Below, piece by piece: positions 1-10,757 of a DNA stretch of 64,000 bases (position 1 is the stretch's first letter; every line of letters begins with the position of its first letter). Made by a program: the position numbers and the translations under genes. The notes beneath the pieces were generated by a model. It was not told the origin of the DNA and ran no database searches. It worked only from the letters and a program-made list of their open reading frames with translations. Where the stretch lies: positions 262,959,544 through 263,023,543 of the forward strand of contig CM060708.1 in assembly GCA_030686995.1 (NCBI GenBank), given 5' to 3'. Source of the DNA: Artemisia argyi (taxonomy: Eukaryota > Streptophyta > Magnoliopsida > Asterales > Asteraceae).

Positions 1-816
1 TCCGTATACACTACGCTTTTAGTCAAGATTAAGTATGTCCGAAATTTCTCAAAAGCATACACTACAACTAATAATTCTTTTTCTGTAGTGGCGTAATGAG
101 TTTGAGCTTCGTTCATAGTTTTGCTTGCGTAGTGGATAGGCTGAAAGTGTTTCGTTTTGCGTTGCCCCAAGACTGCACCGATAGCAAAATCACTTGCATC
201 GCACATAAGCTCAAAGGGTAAATCCCAGTCGGGGGCAACAAGAATGGGTGCCTCAGTAAGCTTTTTCTTTAATGTTTCAAAAGCTTCGATGCACTCTGGT
301 GAGAAGATAAAAGGAGCATCCTTTTCAAGGAGATGAGTCATAGGTCGTGAGATTTTAGAAAAATCTTGTATGAATCGACGATAGAAACCGGCATGACCCA
401 AGAAACTCCTAATACCTTTGACGGTAGTAGGGTGAGGCAGTTTTGCAATGACATCAACCTTAGCTCTGTCAACCTCAATCCCATTCTTGGAAATCTTATG
501 GCCGAGGACAATGCCCTCTTTGACCATAAAGTGACTCTTTTCCCAATTTAGACATAGATTGGTGTCTTCACACCTTTTCAACATTTTTTCTAAATTGGTG
601 AGACATGTTTGGAATGAATCCCCAATGACCGAAAAGTCATCCATAAAGACCTCCATGGTTTTACCGATCATGTCGGTAAATATGGCCATCATGCACCTCT
701 GGAACGTACCTGGAGCATTACATAAGCCAAAAGGCATACGTTTATAAGCAAAGGTTCCATAAGGGCATGTAAAGGTAGACTTTTCTTGATCTGATGGATC
801 AATGGGGATTTGAAAG
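1..816 (-). pseudogene. Athila pol, reverse transcriptase to RNase H part (downstream half of the split gene)
   Basis: The minus strand is open from 816 to the window edge and encodes the second half of a Ty3-type reverse transcriptase. Visible motifs are the MPFGLCNAP block, the catalytic FMDD box (about 635-655), the VLGHKIS and GFYRRFI blocks, and then the RNase H start with DASDFAIGAVLGQR and the TEKELL block near the left edge. The product would copy element RNA into DNA and degrade the RNA strand. The upstream half of the same gene is at 7214-9545; element A lies between. The reading frame is the same on both sides once one copy of the GAAAG duplication is discounted. Within this segment I saw no stop. 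The gene as a whole is dead because of the insertion and the gag frameshifts. Confidence 0.85.
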
Positions 817-2227
817 TGATACGTGGGAATCGCACCAAGCTTTACCTCTCAAGGGATCTTGAGAAGCTTACAACCCCCACCAGGCAGTGTACCTGATCGT
901 TGTAGTATAGTATAGTGACAAGTACCGGGGGATTGATCGTTCAGCTAGGAATAGTGTCGCTAGGATTAGAAAACCTAAATACTAGTTCTAAAGGTGAGGG
1001 ATGATTATTTTTGTATTTTTATATTTTTTAGAAAGCAAGTAAAAATCTCGGGTTTGAAGGATTTGGGAGGAATTAGTTGCTAGTCAACTAACCCAATACT
1101 AAAGATGCAATCAAAATAAAATACTAAAAATGAAAATAAACTAAATTATACTAAGGTTGTGAGCAATAAGTGGAGAAAATGTGTTTACTTAGATTTCACT
1201 ACTCCCTAGATATCTTTTACACGTTAATTACTTGTTATAGTTGCGTGGATGACGGATTGTATTCCTTAATACCATTCATGGGGTGGCGCACTTAATTCCC
1301 CAATCTTATGAGTGCCTACTTCACTCCTATGTCGAGCCGGCTAAGAAGCTCCTAACATGGGATCATTAGAATTTACTCATGCATTAAATACAATCAATAA
1401 AACCTAGTGCACGTCAGTTCATGTTTCTTAAGACGTTCAAGCATGTTACCATTTGGAGATCTGCCAGTTTTCTTGAGCCTAACATCGAAATCATTCATCC
1501 AATACAACCATAAACAAGTAATCAACACATAATTAACATCTAGGTTTCATTAGATCTAAGCAAACACAAGATAGATCTAGCCTAGCATGATGGAATTAAG
1601 ACAAGAACAAGATATAGACAACCAACACATAGACATATTGATTGAATTGAAAGAATACTTATCTCAATTACACGTGAAAGGGTTCAAGGGCTGAGAACCC
1701 TTGAAAAACCTGTAAAATTCGTACCAAGTTCGGCCTTAGGGTTTCTCCAAAATTTCTATCTTTTTAATGTGAAAATTAGAAAACTATATATAGGAAATAG
1801 GGTCTGACGGCGTCAAGAACAAATTTGTGACGCCGTCATCTCGCCATCAAAATACTTCTCGGACTGCCTTGATCTACTTTTGACACCGTCATGTGTTATG
1901 TGTTTCCAGGCCGTCATGCATTTTCCTCTTGACGCCCTACCTAGTGACGCCGTCAAATCTGTACTGGATCGTCATGGAAATTACTCTTGACGCCGTCAAG
2001 ATTTTCTTCTTGACGCCGTCACCTACTGTTCCCAGCAAGAAAAATTAAGACTTTGGCGTTTTCTTCACTTTTATGCTCCAAAAACGTCCGAATTGCTTCC
2101 TTTTCCAGATTTCTCTCCCAAAGTACCTAAAATCACAAAAGGAACGATTTAGGGCAATATTTGATCAAATAAATTCAATTCCGGGCTTAAATGACCCCCT
2201 AAAAGTGGTTCATTTTTCGCCTCATCA
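817..2227 (-). repeat. Element A 3' LTR (left copy)
   Basis: This 1411-bp LTR has TG...CA ends and pairs with 5803-7213. On the minus strand it starts TGATGAGGCG and ends ACGTATCA. It carries the same TGACGCCGTCA-type array (1805-2021) and the same palindromic TATA box (CTATATATAG at 1784-1793) as the 5' LTR. Confidence 0.93.
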
Positions 2228-2242
2228 TATACCCTTACACTT
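2228..2242 (-). other. Polypurine tract of element A next to its 3' LTR
   Basis: On the minus strand the bases read AAGTGTAAGGGTATA directly before the 3' LTR start TGATGAG. This is the position where plus-strand DNA synthesis is primed. The tract is weak by usual standards (only AAGGG is continuous purine). Better matches to AAGTGTAAGGGG recur inside the element at 2924-2936, 3841-3852 and 4504-4515. Confidence 0.6.
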
Positions 2243-2245
2243 GAG

Positions 2246-2267
2246 ATTTGCTTGTCCTCAAGCAAAT
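2246..2267. other. Perfect hairpin beside the polypurine tract
   Basis: A 9-bp perfect stem (ATTTGCTTG / CAAGCAAAT) encloses the loop TCCT; on the element transcript the loop is AGGA. It lies 3 bases beyond the polypurine tract, on the internal side of the 3' LTR. Confidence 0.8.
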
Positions 2268-3857
2268 GCGCTTGTATTCTAGTCAAAATACAAGTTAGGG
2301 GTCATTTAACACTAATATAAAAGTAATTACAACAAATAATCGTTCCACTAAAGACCAAAGACAAGCACGGAGGTCATACACTAGCACCTCACAAATAGTG
2401 TTTAGATACTCACATCTCTCGGGTGTAATAAAGTATAAATTACAATATGGAAACGGAAGATATCTCTCACTACCTGTCATAGCAAAATAGATTACCATAG
2501 GCTTGGGAAAGGATCAAACCTCCACCACATGGCGTAAGCACCTAGGATAAACTATCAAAGAGGTCTTTTAAAAGGGTTGTAACGTTAGGTGTAGGGATAT
2601 GAAATACACGGTTTTGTTGGATAAAGGAAGTTTTTACTGGTGACGAGTTAACAATCTTGGTTAATTACATGTACAATATGGCGTTGCTAAGACAAGACTA
2701 GACTCGACTTAAGCTAATAAATGAAAAATAACAAAAACATAAAATGAACATAGAATGAAAAGGGATGGTAGTCCGTATGTTTTTTTTTTTTTTTTTTTTT
2801 TTCTCTTTTCCTTTTTCTATTTTTTTTTCTTTTTCTTGATTTTTTCGATTTTTTTTCTTTTTTTCTTTTTTCATACACTCTTACCCTACCATCCAAAATA
2901 ATACATCATAGGGAATGAACATTCCCCTTACACTTGAATTTTTACATACTTTACAATGAACTAATCTATTGACTCGAATTAAGAAAATCAAAACACTTGG
3001 AGTACTTTTAAGATTAACGCACATATGGGGGTAATATATGATGTTCTTCCCCATTACTCCATAAAATAAGTACTTTATCCATGAGTCCCAATCATCCCAA
3101 AACAATATGTACAAGGATATGACTCGACTTAGCAACCATGTAATCAATTAGATAGTTAACTTAGGGTTTAAACAAATAACAATAATGCACTAAAAATGAG
3201 CGCATACACGGAAGGCTAAGGCGATTTGGGTGTACATTTAAGTGGGGTGTAACAAATTCTTCCTTTAAGTAAAATGCTTAAAGTTAGAAACGAAAAGATA
3301 GGCTCGGAGGGGTGTACTAGGGGTTTCGTGTACTAAAAATGAGTACAACGCTAAGGGTGTGGGAAAAATTAGTTGACTTAACTAGCCAAGTAATATGACT
3401 TAAATGGTCAAGTAATTATGATACGGGTTTAACACAAGGGTGATCCTAATGCCTCTTATCATGTAGTAAATCCTACTACACGAATGTAGTCTCACTAGCG
3501 GTCTCGGGATGCATCACTAACGCAAGTTCTAGAATCTAAATGCTACCGGTACACTCATAAGCACTAATAATAAATGCTTTCCCTATCAAATCTAAAGGCG
3601 AACCTCACATATTTGGGTGGAAAATTTTTCTGAATATACGGTTATGTGCTAGTCATACAATCTTCTATCCATGAGATGCTTGCTATGGCTAAAGTTTCAC
3701 TCCTAAATGTTGTAAAAAAAATTTAAATTTGGCGCTAAAATTGCACTAACAAGTATTTCTCATAGTTTTATTACACATCTACCATTAAACAAAACAAACT
3801 CAAGCAAAAGTGTACATGTAAGGTATCATCATTTTACCCTCCCCTTACACTTAGGAT

Positions 3858-3877
3858 GAACATTGTCCCCAATGTTC
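3858..3877. other. Second perfect hairpin after a polypurine-like copy
   Basis: An 8-bp perfect stem (GAACATTG / CAATGTTC) encloses the loop TCCC; on the transcript the loop is GGGA. It sits 5 bases after a CCCCTTACACTT copy at 3841-3852, the same arrangement as the hairpin at 2246-2267 but with a different stem sequence. Confidence 0.8.
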
Positions 3878-4743
3878 AAGTAAAGAATGTAAAAGTGAAT
3901 AAGTAAAAAGAATGAAATCAAATACTCCCCTGATTCGCTCGGTATGGATAATAAGGTGGTCAGGTTAAATCTTCTTCCAAGAAAATGAACAATCAAAGCT
4001 TCCCTTCTAGAATATAAATCATCTTCTTATCATACATAACCTGTAAATCCTGAGAAAACAGACAAAAACCCAAAGCATCAACCCGAACAAAGATAACTCA
4101 CAACTAGATGTAATTCCTGACTTAGGAATAAAAACAAAACAATTAAAGATATAATGCTTGTGGAATGAATGTTTGCAGATTTCCTGGAGTTTATAAAACT
4201 TAATAATTCACAAAAACCATAAGACTCCGTTAGAAAAACAAAACTGGTAAAATTTCCAGATTTTTATACGTGACGCCGTCAAGAATTAATTCTTGACGCC
4301 GTCTTAAGTGACCTGCAGAAATTCTTATGTTAAGTTTCCGGAAATTTTCTGGAAAAACTTGGTTCTACTTCCCGGAAAAATCCTGCAAAACTTCATTATG
4401 ACTCAATACAAGCATTTGACTCTAACAAATACGAATATACATGTTCATTTAATATCGTGGAGAATCATGATCGGTTTGTTTCTTAAAAACATATTTGGGG
4501 TTTCCCCTTACACTTATCTTTTGCAAAAATACTTTTAGGTGGAGTTGAGACTAGGCCAAAACAACAAAGTAAAGTATTTCCACTATTTAATTGAGAAACA
4601 CGATCAACCAACAATAAAAATAAAGCATGCATACGGAAGCAAATAACAAACAAACAAAATAAAAATCACACAAAACATGGGTTGCCTCCCAAGAAGCGCT
4701 TTTCTTTATTTACGAGTCTTGTAGCTAGACTCAAGGTCATGGA

Positions 4744-5601
4744 TTAACGTGTATCGCTTATGCTCACATAACCAAGCGTGAGCCATCTGATGGTTGCCTC
4801 TTCTTTCTTATATTCATCTCCTAAATCTAAACATCCGCGATAGTATCTTTTATTCTTTTCATGAGTATACTTAAGCCCTTTTCTCTTATCATTCTCACTT
4901 AGCATTTCTATGGGCGGATACCTACTACACTTTTCCATGGAAAAATCCTTGAACCTAGGGTGGGTGCGGGGCATTTGATACACAAAATTTTCATCCCCAT
5001 CCGAGAATGTAATTAACCCTTCTATGAGTTTTTCATCAAGGTTGGTCAACCGTTTGAAAGGTCTTCCAAACACAACTTGGGTTAACTTACCATCAATAAA
5101 TTCTCCTAGATTCTCCATAACCATGAACTCAACAAGATAAACCAAGCTTCCTACAAACACATGCAATGGTATTGCCCTAGCAATAATGTTTTCTCCTTTG
5201 TATTCTAACTCATCTACCATGATTTTATTATATTCATTGCGCGAGATTATGTTCATCGGGAGAGATGAGTTAAGATAGGCATTAAAGCTCTTAAATCCGA
5301 TTTTACAAGGGAATTGCATGTTGAACGAACTACCACAATCAATCCTAGTTCTAGGGTCGACATACCTAAGAGGGTTTATCTCCTCTTCCATCCTATTCTC
5401 ATTAATCACATCACCGTCATCAAGATCCTCGTCGGAGTCTGAATAGTAAAAAGGACTAGCCCTGTGGTCATCATCATGATCAGACTCTTCCAACTCAGAA
5501 TTATTGTCAAAGTGGTGGTTGGGTGAGAGGTTAGGTGGGTTCTCATTCTCAACAAAAAGGGAGTGGGGCGGGCATTTGGAAAATCCTACGACGAAAGACA
5601 C
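4744..5601 (-). CDS. Retropepsin-like ORF of element A, catalytic Asp not recognisable
   Basis: The frame gives about 285 residues. The first 70 are acidic (clusters of D and E around residues 35-75). From about residue 98 (PCKIGF) to 215 it follows the layout of Athila-type retropepsins: PCKIG, then a segment aligned with the protease active site, then LHVFVGSL, VEFMVMENL and VVFGRPF. Where the Athila protease in this window has DLGASIN, this protein reads YLNSSLPMN, with no D-S/T/L-G triad. The upstream end is uncertain. The open frame has no ATG at its 5' end (base 5601 begins a GTG), while an ATG at 5641 opens a different frame, so a frameshift near 5580 is likely. From memory, ORFs of this type are abundant in Asteraceae genomes. 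Function is unknown; an inactive protease fold used structurally is a guess. Confidence 0.55.
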   Translation of the reverse strand: MSFVVGFSKCPPHSLFVENENPPNLSPNHHFDNNSELEESDHDDDHRASPFYYSDSDEDLDDGDVINENRMEEEINPLRYVDPRTRIDCGSSFNMQFPCKIGFKSFNAYLNSSLPMNIISRNEYNKIMVDELEYKGENIIARAIPLHVFVGSLVYLVEFMVMENLGEFIDGKLTQVVFGRPFKRLTNLDEKLIEGLITFSDGDENFVYQMPRTHPRFKDFSMEKCSRYPPIEMLSENDKRKGLKYTHEKNKRYYRGCLDLGDEYKKEEATIRWLTLGYVSISDTR

Positions 5602-5778
5602 GAATAACAGGAATCAAACGATCAATGTTATTGTTATCCATCGAAAGAGTTTACGAACAAAGGACACAAAGAAATAAGATAGACTAAAGAAATCCTAAAA
5701 ATAAAAATAAAATCTTACTAGAAAGGAATCTAGCAAGTAGACCTAATAAAAAGAGATTCTAACCTAGACAATAACTAT

Positions 5779-5796
5779 TCCCCGGAAGCGGCGCCA
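5779..5796 (-). other. Primer-binding site of element A (tRNA-Asp type)
   Basis: On the minus strand the 18 bases TGGCGCCGCTTCCGGGGA lie 6 bases inside the 5' LTR. They resemble the complement of the 3' end of plant tRNA-Asp, the primer known for Athila elements. Element B has nearly the same site at 10735-10752. Confidence 0.85.
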
Positions 5797-6769
5797 AAAA
5801 CTTGATACGTGGGAATCGGACCAGGCTTTACCTCTCAAGGGATCTTGAGAAGCTTACAACCCCCACCAGGCAGTGTACCTGATTGTTGTAGTATAGTATA
5901 GTGACAAGTACCGGGGGATTGATCATTCAGCTAGGAATAGTTTCGCTAGGATTAGAAAACCTAAATACTAGTTCTAAAGGTGAGGGATGATTATTTTTGT
6001 ATTTTTATATTTTTTAGAAAGCAAGTAAAAATCTCGGGTTTGAAGGATTTGGGCAGAATTAGTTACTAGTCAACTAACCCAATACTAAAGATGCAATCAA
6101 AATAAAATACTAAAAATGAAAATAAACTAAATTATACTAAGGTTGTGAGCAATAAGTGAAGAAAATGTGTTTACTTAGATTTCACTACTCCCTAGATATC
6201 TTTTACACGTTAATTACTTGTTATAGTTGCGTGGATGATGGATTGTATTCCTTAATACCATTCATGGGGTGGCGCACTTAATTCCCCAATCCTATGAGTG
6301 CCTACTTCACTCCTATGTCGAGCCGGCTAAGAAGCTCCTAACATGGGATCATTAGAATTTACTCATGCATTAAATACAATCAATAAAACCTAGTGCACGT
6401 CGGTTCCTATTTCTTAAGACGTTCAAGCATGTTACCATTTGGAGATCTGCCAGTTTTCTTAAGCCTAACATCGAAATCATTCATCCAATACAACCATAAA
6501 CAAGTAATCAACACATAATTAACATCTAGGTTTCATTAGATCCAAGCAAACACAAGATAGATCTAGCCTAGCATGATGGAATTAAGACAAGAACGAGATA
6601 TAGACAATTAACACATAGACATATTGATTGAATTGAAAGAATACTTATCTCAATTACACATGAAAGGGTTCGAGGGCTGAGAACCCTTGAAAAACCTGTA
6701 AAATTCGTACCAAGTTCGGCCTTAGGGTTTCTCCAAAACTTCTCTCTTTTTAATGTGAAAATTAGAAAA

Positions 6770-6779
6770 CTATATATAG
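6770..6779 (-). promoter_or_regulatory. TATA box of the element A 5' LTR
   Basis: CTATATATAG is followed on the minus strand, 30-40 bases later, by a purine-rich stretch (AAAGAGAGAAG) that could hold the start site. The same box is at 1784-1793 in the other LTR. It is self-complementary, so direction is taken from the element structure. Confidence 0.6.
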
Positions 6780-6790
6780 GAAATAGGGTC

Positions 6791-7007
6791 TGACGGCGTC
6801 AAGAACAAATTTGTGACGCCGTCATCTCGCCGCTAAAATACTTCTCGGACTGCCTTGATCTACTTTTGAAGCCGTCATGTGTTATGTGTTTCCAGCCCGT
6901 CATACATTTTCCTCTTGATGCCCTACCTAGTGACGCCGTCAAATCTGTACTGGATCGTCATGGAAATTACTCTTGACGCCGTCAAGATTTTCTTCTTGAC
7001 GCCGTCA
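6791..7007 (-). promoter_or_regulatory. Array of TGACGCCGTCA palindromes upstream of the TATA box
   Basis: Five perfect 11-mers of the form TGACG-C/G-CGTCA lie at 6791-6801, 6814-6824, 6931-6941, 6974-6984 and 6997-7007, with several degenerate copies between. TGACG is the half-site known for plant TGA-type bZIP factors. The array starts about 12 bases upstream of the TATA box in element orientation. The other LTR has a matching array at 1805-2021. Confidence 0.65.
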
Positions 7008-7213
7008 CCTACTGTTCCCAGCAAGGAAAATTAAGACTTTGGCGTTTTCTTCACTTTTATGCTCCAAAAACGTCCGAATTGCTTCCTTTTCCAGATTTCT
7101 CTCCTAAAGTACCTAAAATCACAAAAGGAATGATTTAGGGCAATATTTGATCAAATAAATTCAATTCCGGGCTTAAATGACCCCCTAAAAACGGTTCATT
7201 TTTCGCCTCATCA

Positions 7214-9545
7214 GAAAGTATCCTGAGAAACCATCAAGGAAACAATAGTACTCGTTCCCTACTAATCTCTCAAGCATCTGATCCATAAAGGGCAGCGGAA
7301 AGTGGTCTTTGCGGGTGGCGTCATTTAACTTAGGATAGTCAATGCAAACACGCCATCCGGTAACCAGCCGAGTTGGAATCAACTCATTTTCCTCATTAGT
7401 GACAACAGTAATGCCACCCTTTTTTGGAACGCAATGAATGGGACTAACCCATGGACTGTCAGAGATAGGGTAAATCAATCCTGCATCAAGAAGTTTAAGA
7501 ACCTCTTGTTTAATCACATCATGGATTTTTGGATTCACCCTTCTTTGATGTTGCACTGCAGGCTTGAAGTCATCCTCCATCAAGATTTTGTGTGTACAAA
7601 AATCTGGGTTAATACCCTTAATATCGGAGAGTTTCCAAGCAATTGCTTGCTTGTGTGACTTCAAGACCTTTATGAGAGCAATCTTCTCCTCATCACCTAA
7701 ACCTTTAGCAATAATGACGGGTAATTTATCATCACCCTCCAGGAATGCGTATTCAAGATGAGGAGGTAAGTCCTTGAGTTCGACCTCAGGAAAATCATCA
7801 GTTTTCTCAACATATTTGATTTCCTGATTATGAAGTTGTACGGGAGGGAGTGGAGGATAATTGTTTTGGTTTAGCAATCTCTCAAGGAGAAGAATATCTC
7901 CCTCCAGATCAATCTCAGTGTTATCAATTCCCGATGGAACTGAATCACTTTTGAGAAAAGCCTCGACTTCTTTCAAAAGGAAATCACTTCCCTCAAACGG
8001 AGTGAGGGAAGGGGAAGAGTCGGAAATGATAGGTTCAGATGATGGAGTGGAATCCCCACTCACAGAATTATGAGAATAACCAAGAAACTCTTGAGAATAC
8101 TCCTCTGAAGCAATGTCTATGATATCTATTTGATTAACTGCTTCAGAATCATAATTGGAGGAGTACCTCGAGGTTTGATCGAGGTTAAATGTAATAGCTT
8201 CATTACCCACACGCAGAGTGATTTCTTGCTCAAATACATCGATAAGAGCACGACCCGTTCTAAGGAAACCCCTCCCAACAATGAGGGGGACCCTTTGATC
8301 AGCATCGAAATCAACCACTACAAAGTCAGCGGGGAGATGGAACTCTCCTACCTTCACAAACACGTCCTCGGCAATGCCGAGAGGATGAGATATCGATTGG
8401 TCTGCAAGCTCTAAAGTCATGCAGGTAGGAGTAAGATCAGGAAGAGAAAGTTTCTTCCAAACTGAATATGGCATTAAGTTGATACTTGCACCAAGATCGG
8501 CCAAGGCATAGCAATCAACCATTCCCGGAAATACACATGGTATTAGAAATTTTCCAGGATCTCCCAGCTTCTCGGGAAGCTTCTTTAAAAGAACTGCTGA
8601 GCAGTTATCATTCAAGGGAGTCTTTGCCATTTCAAACAGTTTCTCCTTGTTGCTTAACAAGTGTTTGATTGTCGATGCAAATTTGGGCATCAGAATAATA
8701 GCATCCGCAAAGCTAATGTCAAAATGCAAATCTTGGAAGATTTGAAAGAATTTATCCATCTGGTGACTAGCTTTTTCACGGATCTTTTGCTCACTCAAGC
8801 GCGAGGGGTAAGGAATAGATGAGGTAGAAGGTTTGGACTTAGATGTTTCAACTGGGATATCATTTGGTTCAAAAACAACTCTAGGTTTTGGTTTGGGTTT
8901 CGGGACAACATGAGGTGGGACGTCTTGGGTACCCCCATTATGAGTAGGAAGTACTTCGTCCTTATTTACCTCGGCGTTATTTTCCACTACCTTGGGAGAA
9001 GGAGAAGAAGTAGTAGTGGGAATAGTGGGTCCATCATATGAAACTCCGCTCCTGGTTGTGATCGCCTTTGCATCGCCCCTCGGGTTTGCGATCGTGTTGC
9101 TCGGAAGTTTTCCAGAGCCCGAGGGTTGTTCATTTAAAGATTTCTTGATTTCAGAAATCTGGCTGACCAACAACCTGTTTATCTCTTCTTGAGTTTTCAT
9201 GAACTGCTTCAACAACTCATCAGATGATGATTGCGGAGCTAGGAGAATGGCTTGTGTTTGGTTGGGGAAATTTTGGACACGGTTATTTTGATTATAACCT
9301 TGTTGTGGCTGAAAATTTCCCTGATTTGGATTACCATTTCTCTGAAAATGATTTCCGGGGTTGAAATTGTTTCTGTTAAAGTTTCCTTGATTGTGGAAAC
9401 CTTGATTCTGTCCAGGATTGAAATTCCCTTGGTTTTGATAACCTTGGTTCATTCGAGGTTGGTTCTGGTTTCGATTTTGCAAATTTGGGTTTTGTTTAAA
9501 CCCGAGTGGTCCCATATGTGTGTTAGCACGGTAACTTGGTTCCAT
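7214..9545 (-). pseudogene. Athila pol, protease and first part of reverse transcriptase
   Basis: The minus-strand frame holds an Asn/Gln/Gly-rich linker (first about 90 residues), a retropepsin domain with DLGASINLMP, LELADQS, EDVFVKVGEF and GRALIDV (about residues 345-455), and then the start of Ty3-type reverse transcriptase with HQRRVNP, SPWVSPIHCVPKKGG, RVCIDYPKLNDATRKDHFPLP and FLDGFSGY. At 7214 the frame meets the element A LTR, whose bases add a short false tail. The remaining reverse transcriptase is at 1-816. The start ATG at 9545 overlaps the previous gag frame and is probably not a true start: in family members protease follows gag in one frame or by frameshift. The gene is split and cannot give a working polymerase. 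Confidence 0.85.
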
Positions 9546-9915
9546 TTGAGGACGGGTATTGATTACCTCCCTGATTTGTAGTACCGGCTAAGGCATTGGC
9601 TTCAAAAGGACTACCATCGGTGGCAGTACAATTGTAGTAAGCATGTGGGCCACCACAAGTGACACAAACTTCCACCTTTTTTACTTCAGCATGTGAAGGG
9701 TTTTGTGTGAAAGTGACTTTTTTCTGCTTTGAGAGAACCAAAGCTTGAATGGCGTCCATGAGTTTATCTATCTTAGCATCGGTGCTAGAAGTACTCACGG
9801 GTGATGAAGTAGAAGGATCAGCACTCACTTGGGAGTTATATGGCTTTGTGCGTGTAGTGCGGACCTTGGACTTATTTTCAATGATTTCTAAAGCTTCTTT
9901 AGTGGTTTTACTCAA
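9523..9915 (-). pseudogene. Athila gag, C-terminal part with a zinc knuckle
   Basis: This frame continues gag after a frameshift near 9920 in the 9912-10592 frame. It contains a Ser/Thr-rich region and a knuckle-like CVTCGGPHAYYNC (C-x2-C-x5-H-x3-C), which would bind element RNA. It ends at a stop near 9523 although its homology continues in the next frame (from 9545), so a second frameshift lies at about 9545-9560. The two shifts together show that gag is broken. Confidence 0.75.
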
Positions 9916-10592
9916 AAAATTACCCCCGCGGAGGCATTGAGAGAATCTTGGTCAGATTGACTCACACCATTATAAAACGTGTCAATTTGCATTAATTCAG
10001 TGAAACCATGATGAGGACATCGACGAAGCAATTCTTTGAAACGATCCCATGTGTCACCAAACGATTCATCAAACCTTTTAGTAAATTTGATGATTTCATT
10101 TTTAAGACTTGTCGTTCTGGACGGGGGAAAAAATTCGTTTACAAATTTGGTAACTAAATCTTCCCATGACGTTATTGAACGAGGAGGTTGTTTTTCCAGC
10201 CAAATCCGGGCTGCCCCCTCAAGAGAAAATGGGAAAAGAAGAAGTTTGACTGCTTCGGAAGGGAGGTTCTTGTATTTGATGGTAGAGGTAATTTTATTAA
10301 ACCATCGAATATGAGCATGAGGATCATCCCTCTCAAAACCATAAAATTGGCTTGAGGTTACTAGATTTAGTAACCCGGTTTTGAGCTCAAAGTATTCAGC
10401 CACAATGGCTGGGAAAACAATAGCGTCTCCGTAACCCTCAATGGGTGCTTGGACTTCCGCCATGATAACTTTGTTTGGGGAAACAACACGTATCTCAGAT
10501 ACAGCTGTTGGGGCAGAACGTCTACGGCGTCTTCGAGGAATTCTGACAAGCTCACGGAAAGGGCTTGTTGACCTAGAAGAACGAGTGCGCAT
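9912..10592 (-). pseudogene. Athila gag, N-terminal capsid part
   Basis: The frame of 226 codons starts with an Arg-rich segment and then shows the Athila-type gag core: GYGDAIVFP, FELKTGLLNLV, DPHAHIRWF, LLLFPFSLEGAA, RIWLEKQPP, FVNEFFPP and LLRRCPHHGF, ending DSLNASAG. Gag forms the cytoplasmic particle that packages the RNA. The frame runs out at 9912 where the sequence should continue into the knuckle region, so a one-base change near 9920 has shifted the frame. The start is the first ATG after the leader (10593-10734) downstream of the primer site. Confidence 0.8.
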
Positions 10593-10734
10593 GCACTAGA
10601 GACGACTCTAAGAATACTTAGAGTGACGGGAAATTTAAAAATAGAAAAGAAATATGGATAAAAAGATGATATATAACAAAGTGTGAAAATTCAAACTCAC
10701 AGATGCTTCAAAAAGTCGTAATACGCAGCACACC

Positions 10735-10752
10735 TCCCCGGCAGCGGCGCCA
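10735..10752 (-). other. Primer-binding site of element B (tRNA-Asp type)
   Basis: TGGCGCCGCTGCCGGGGA on the minus strand lies 5 bases inside the LTR boundary. It resembles the complement of the 3' end of tRNA-Asp, the primer described for Athila elements. Confidence 0.85.
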
Positions 10753-10757
10753 AATTT

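Larger units (their letters stand above)
2228..4743 (-). other. Non-coding interior of element A
   Basis: I found no convincing gene in this 2.5 kb. It holds four polypurine-like copies (motif CCCCTTACACTT on the plus strand), two perfect hairpins (2246-2267 and 3858-3877), a T-rich run on the plus strand (2779-2875) and another pair of TGACGCCGTC-type sites (4271-4305). Small open frames here, including a Lys-rich one produced by the T-run, look like chance. Confidence 0.7.
817..7213 (-). mobile_element. Element A: 6.4-kb non-autonomous LTR retrotransposon inserted in Athila pol
   Basis: Two direct 1411-bp repeats (817-2227 and 5803-7213) begin with TG and end with CA. They are flanked by the 5-bp target duplication GAAAG at 812-816 and 7214-7218. 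A tRNA-Asp-type primer site lies just inside the right LTR and a purine-rich tract just inside the left one, so the element reads on the minus strand. The 3.57-kb interior has one substantial ORF (4744-5601) and no reverse transcriptase, RNase H or integrase, so it depends on another element. The LTRs differ at roughly 35 positions by eye (about 2.5%), which suggests insertion on the order of a million years ago at usual plant rates. A third LTR of this family starts at 63486. Confidence 0.93.
5803..7213 (-). repeat. Element A 5' LTR (right copy)
   Basis: This 1411-bp copy matches 817-2227 in length and end to end by eye. On the minus strand the order is start TGATGAG, palindromic TGACG array (7007-6791), TATA box (6779-6770), probable transcription start about 30 bases further on, and the end ATCA next to the primer site. 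Confidence 0.93.

Noticed and set aside
2714..2896. Open frame rich in Lys, Arg and Ser on the minus strand
   Set aside because: It is only the translation of the T-rich run in the interior of element A.
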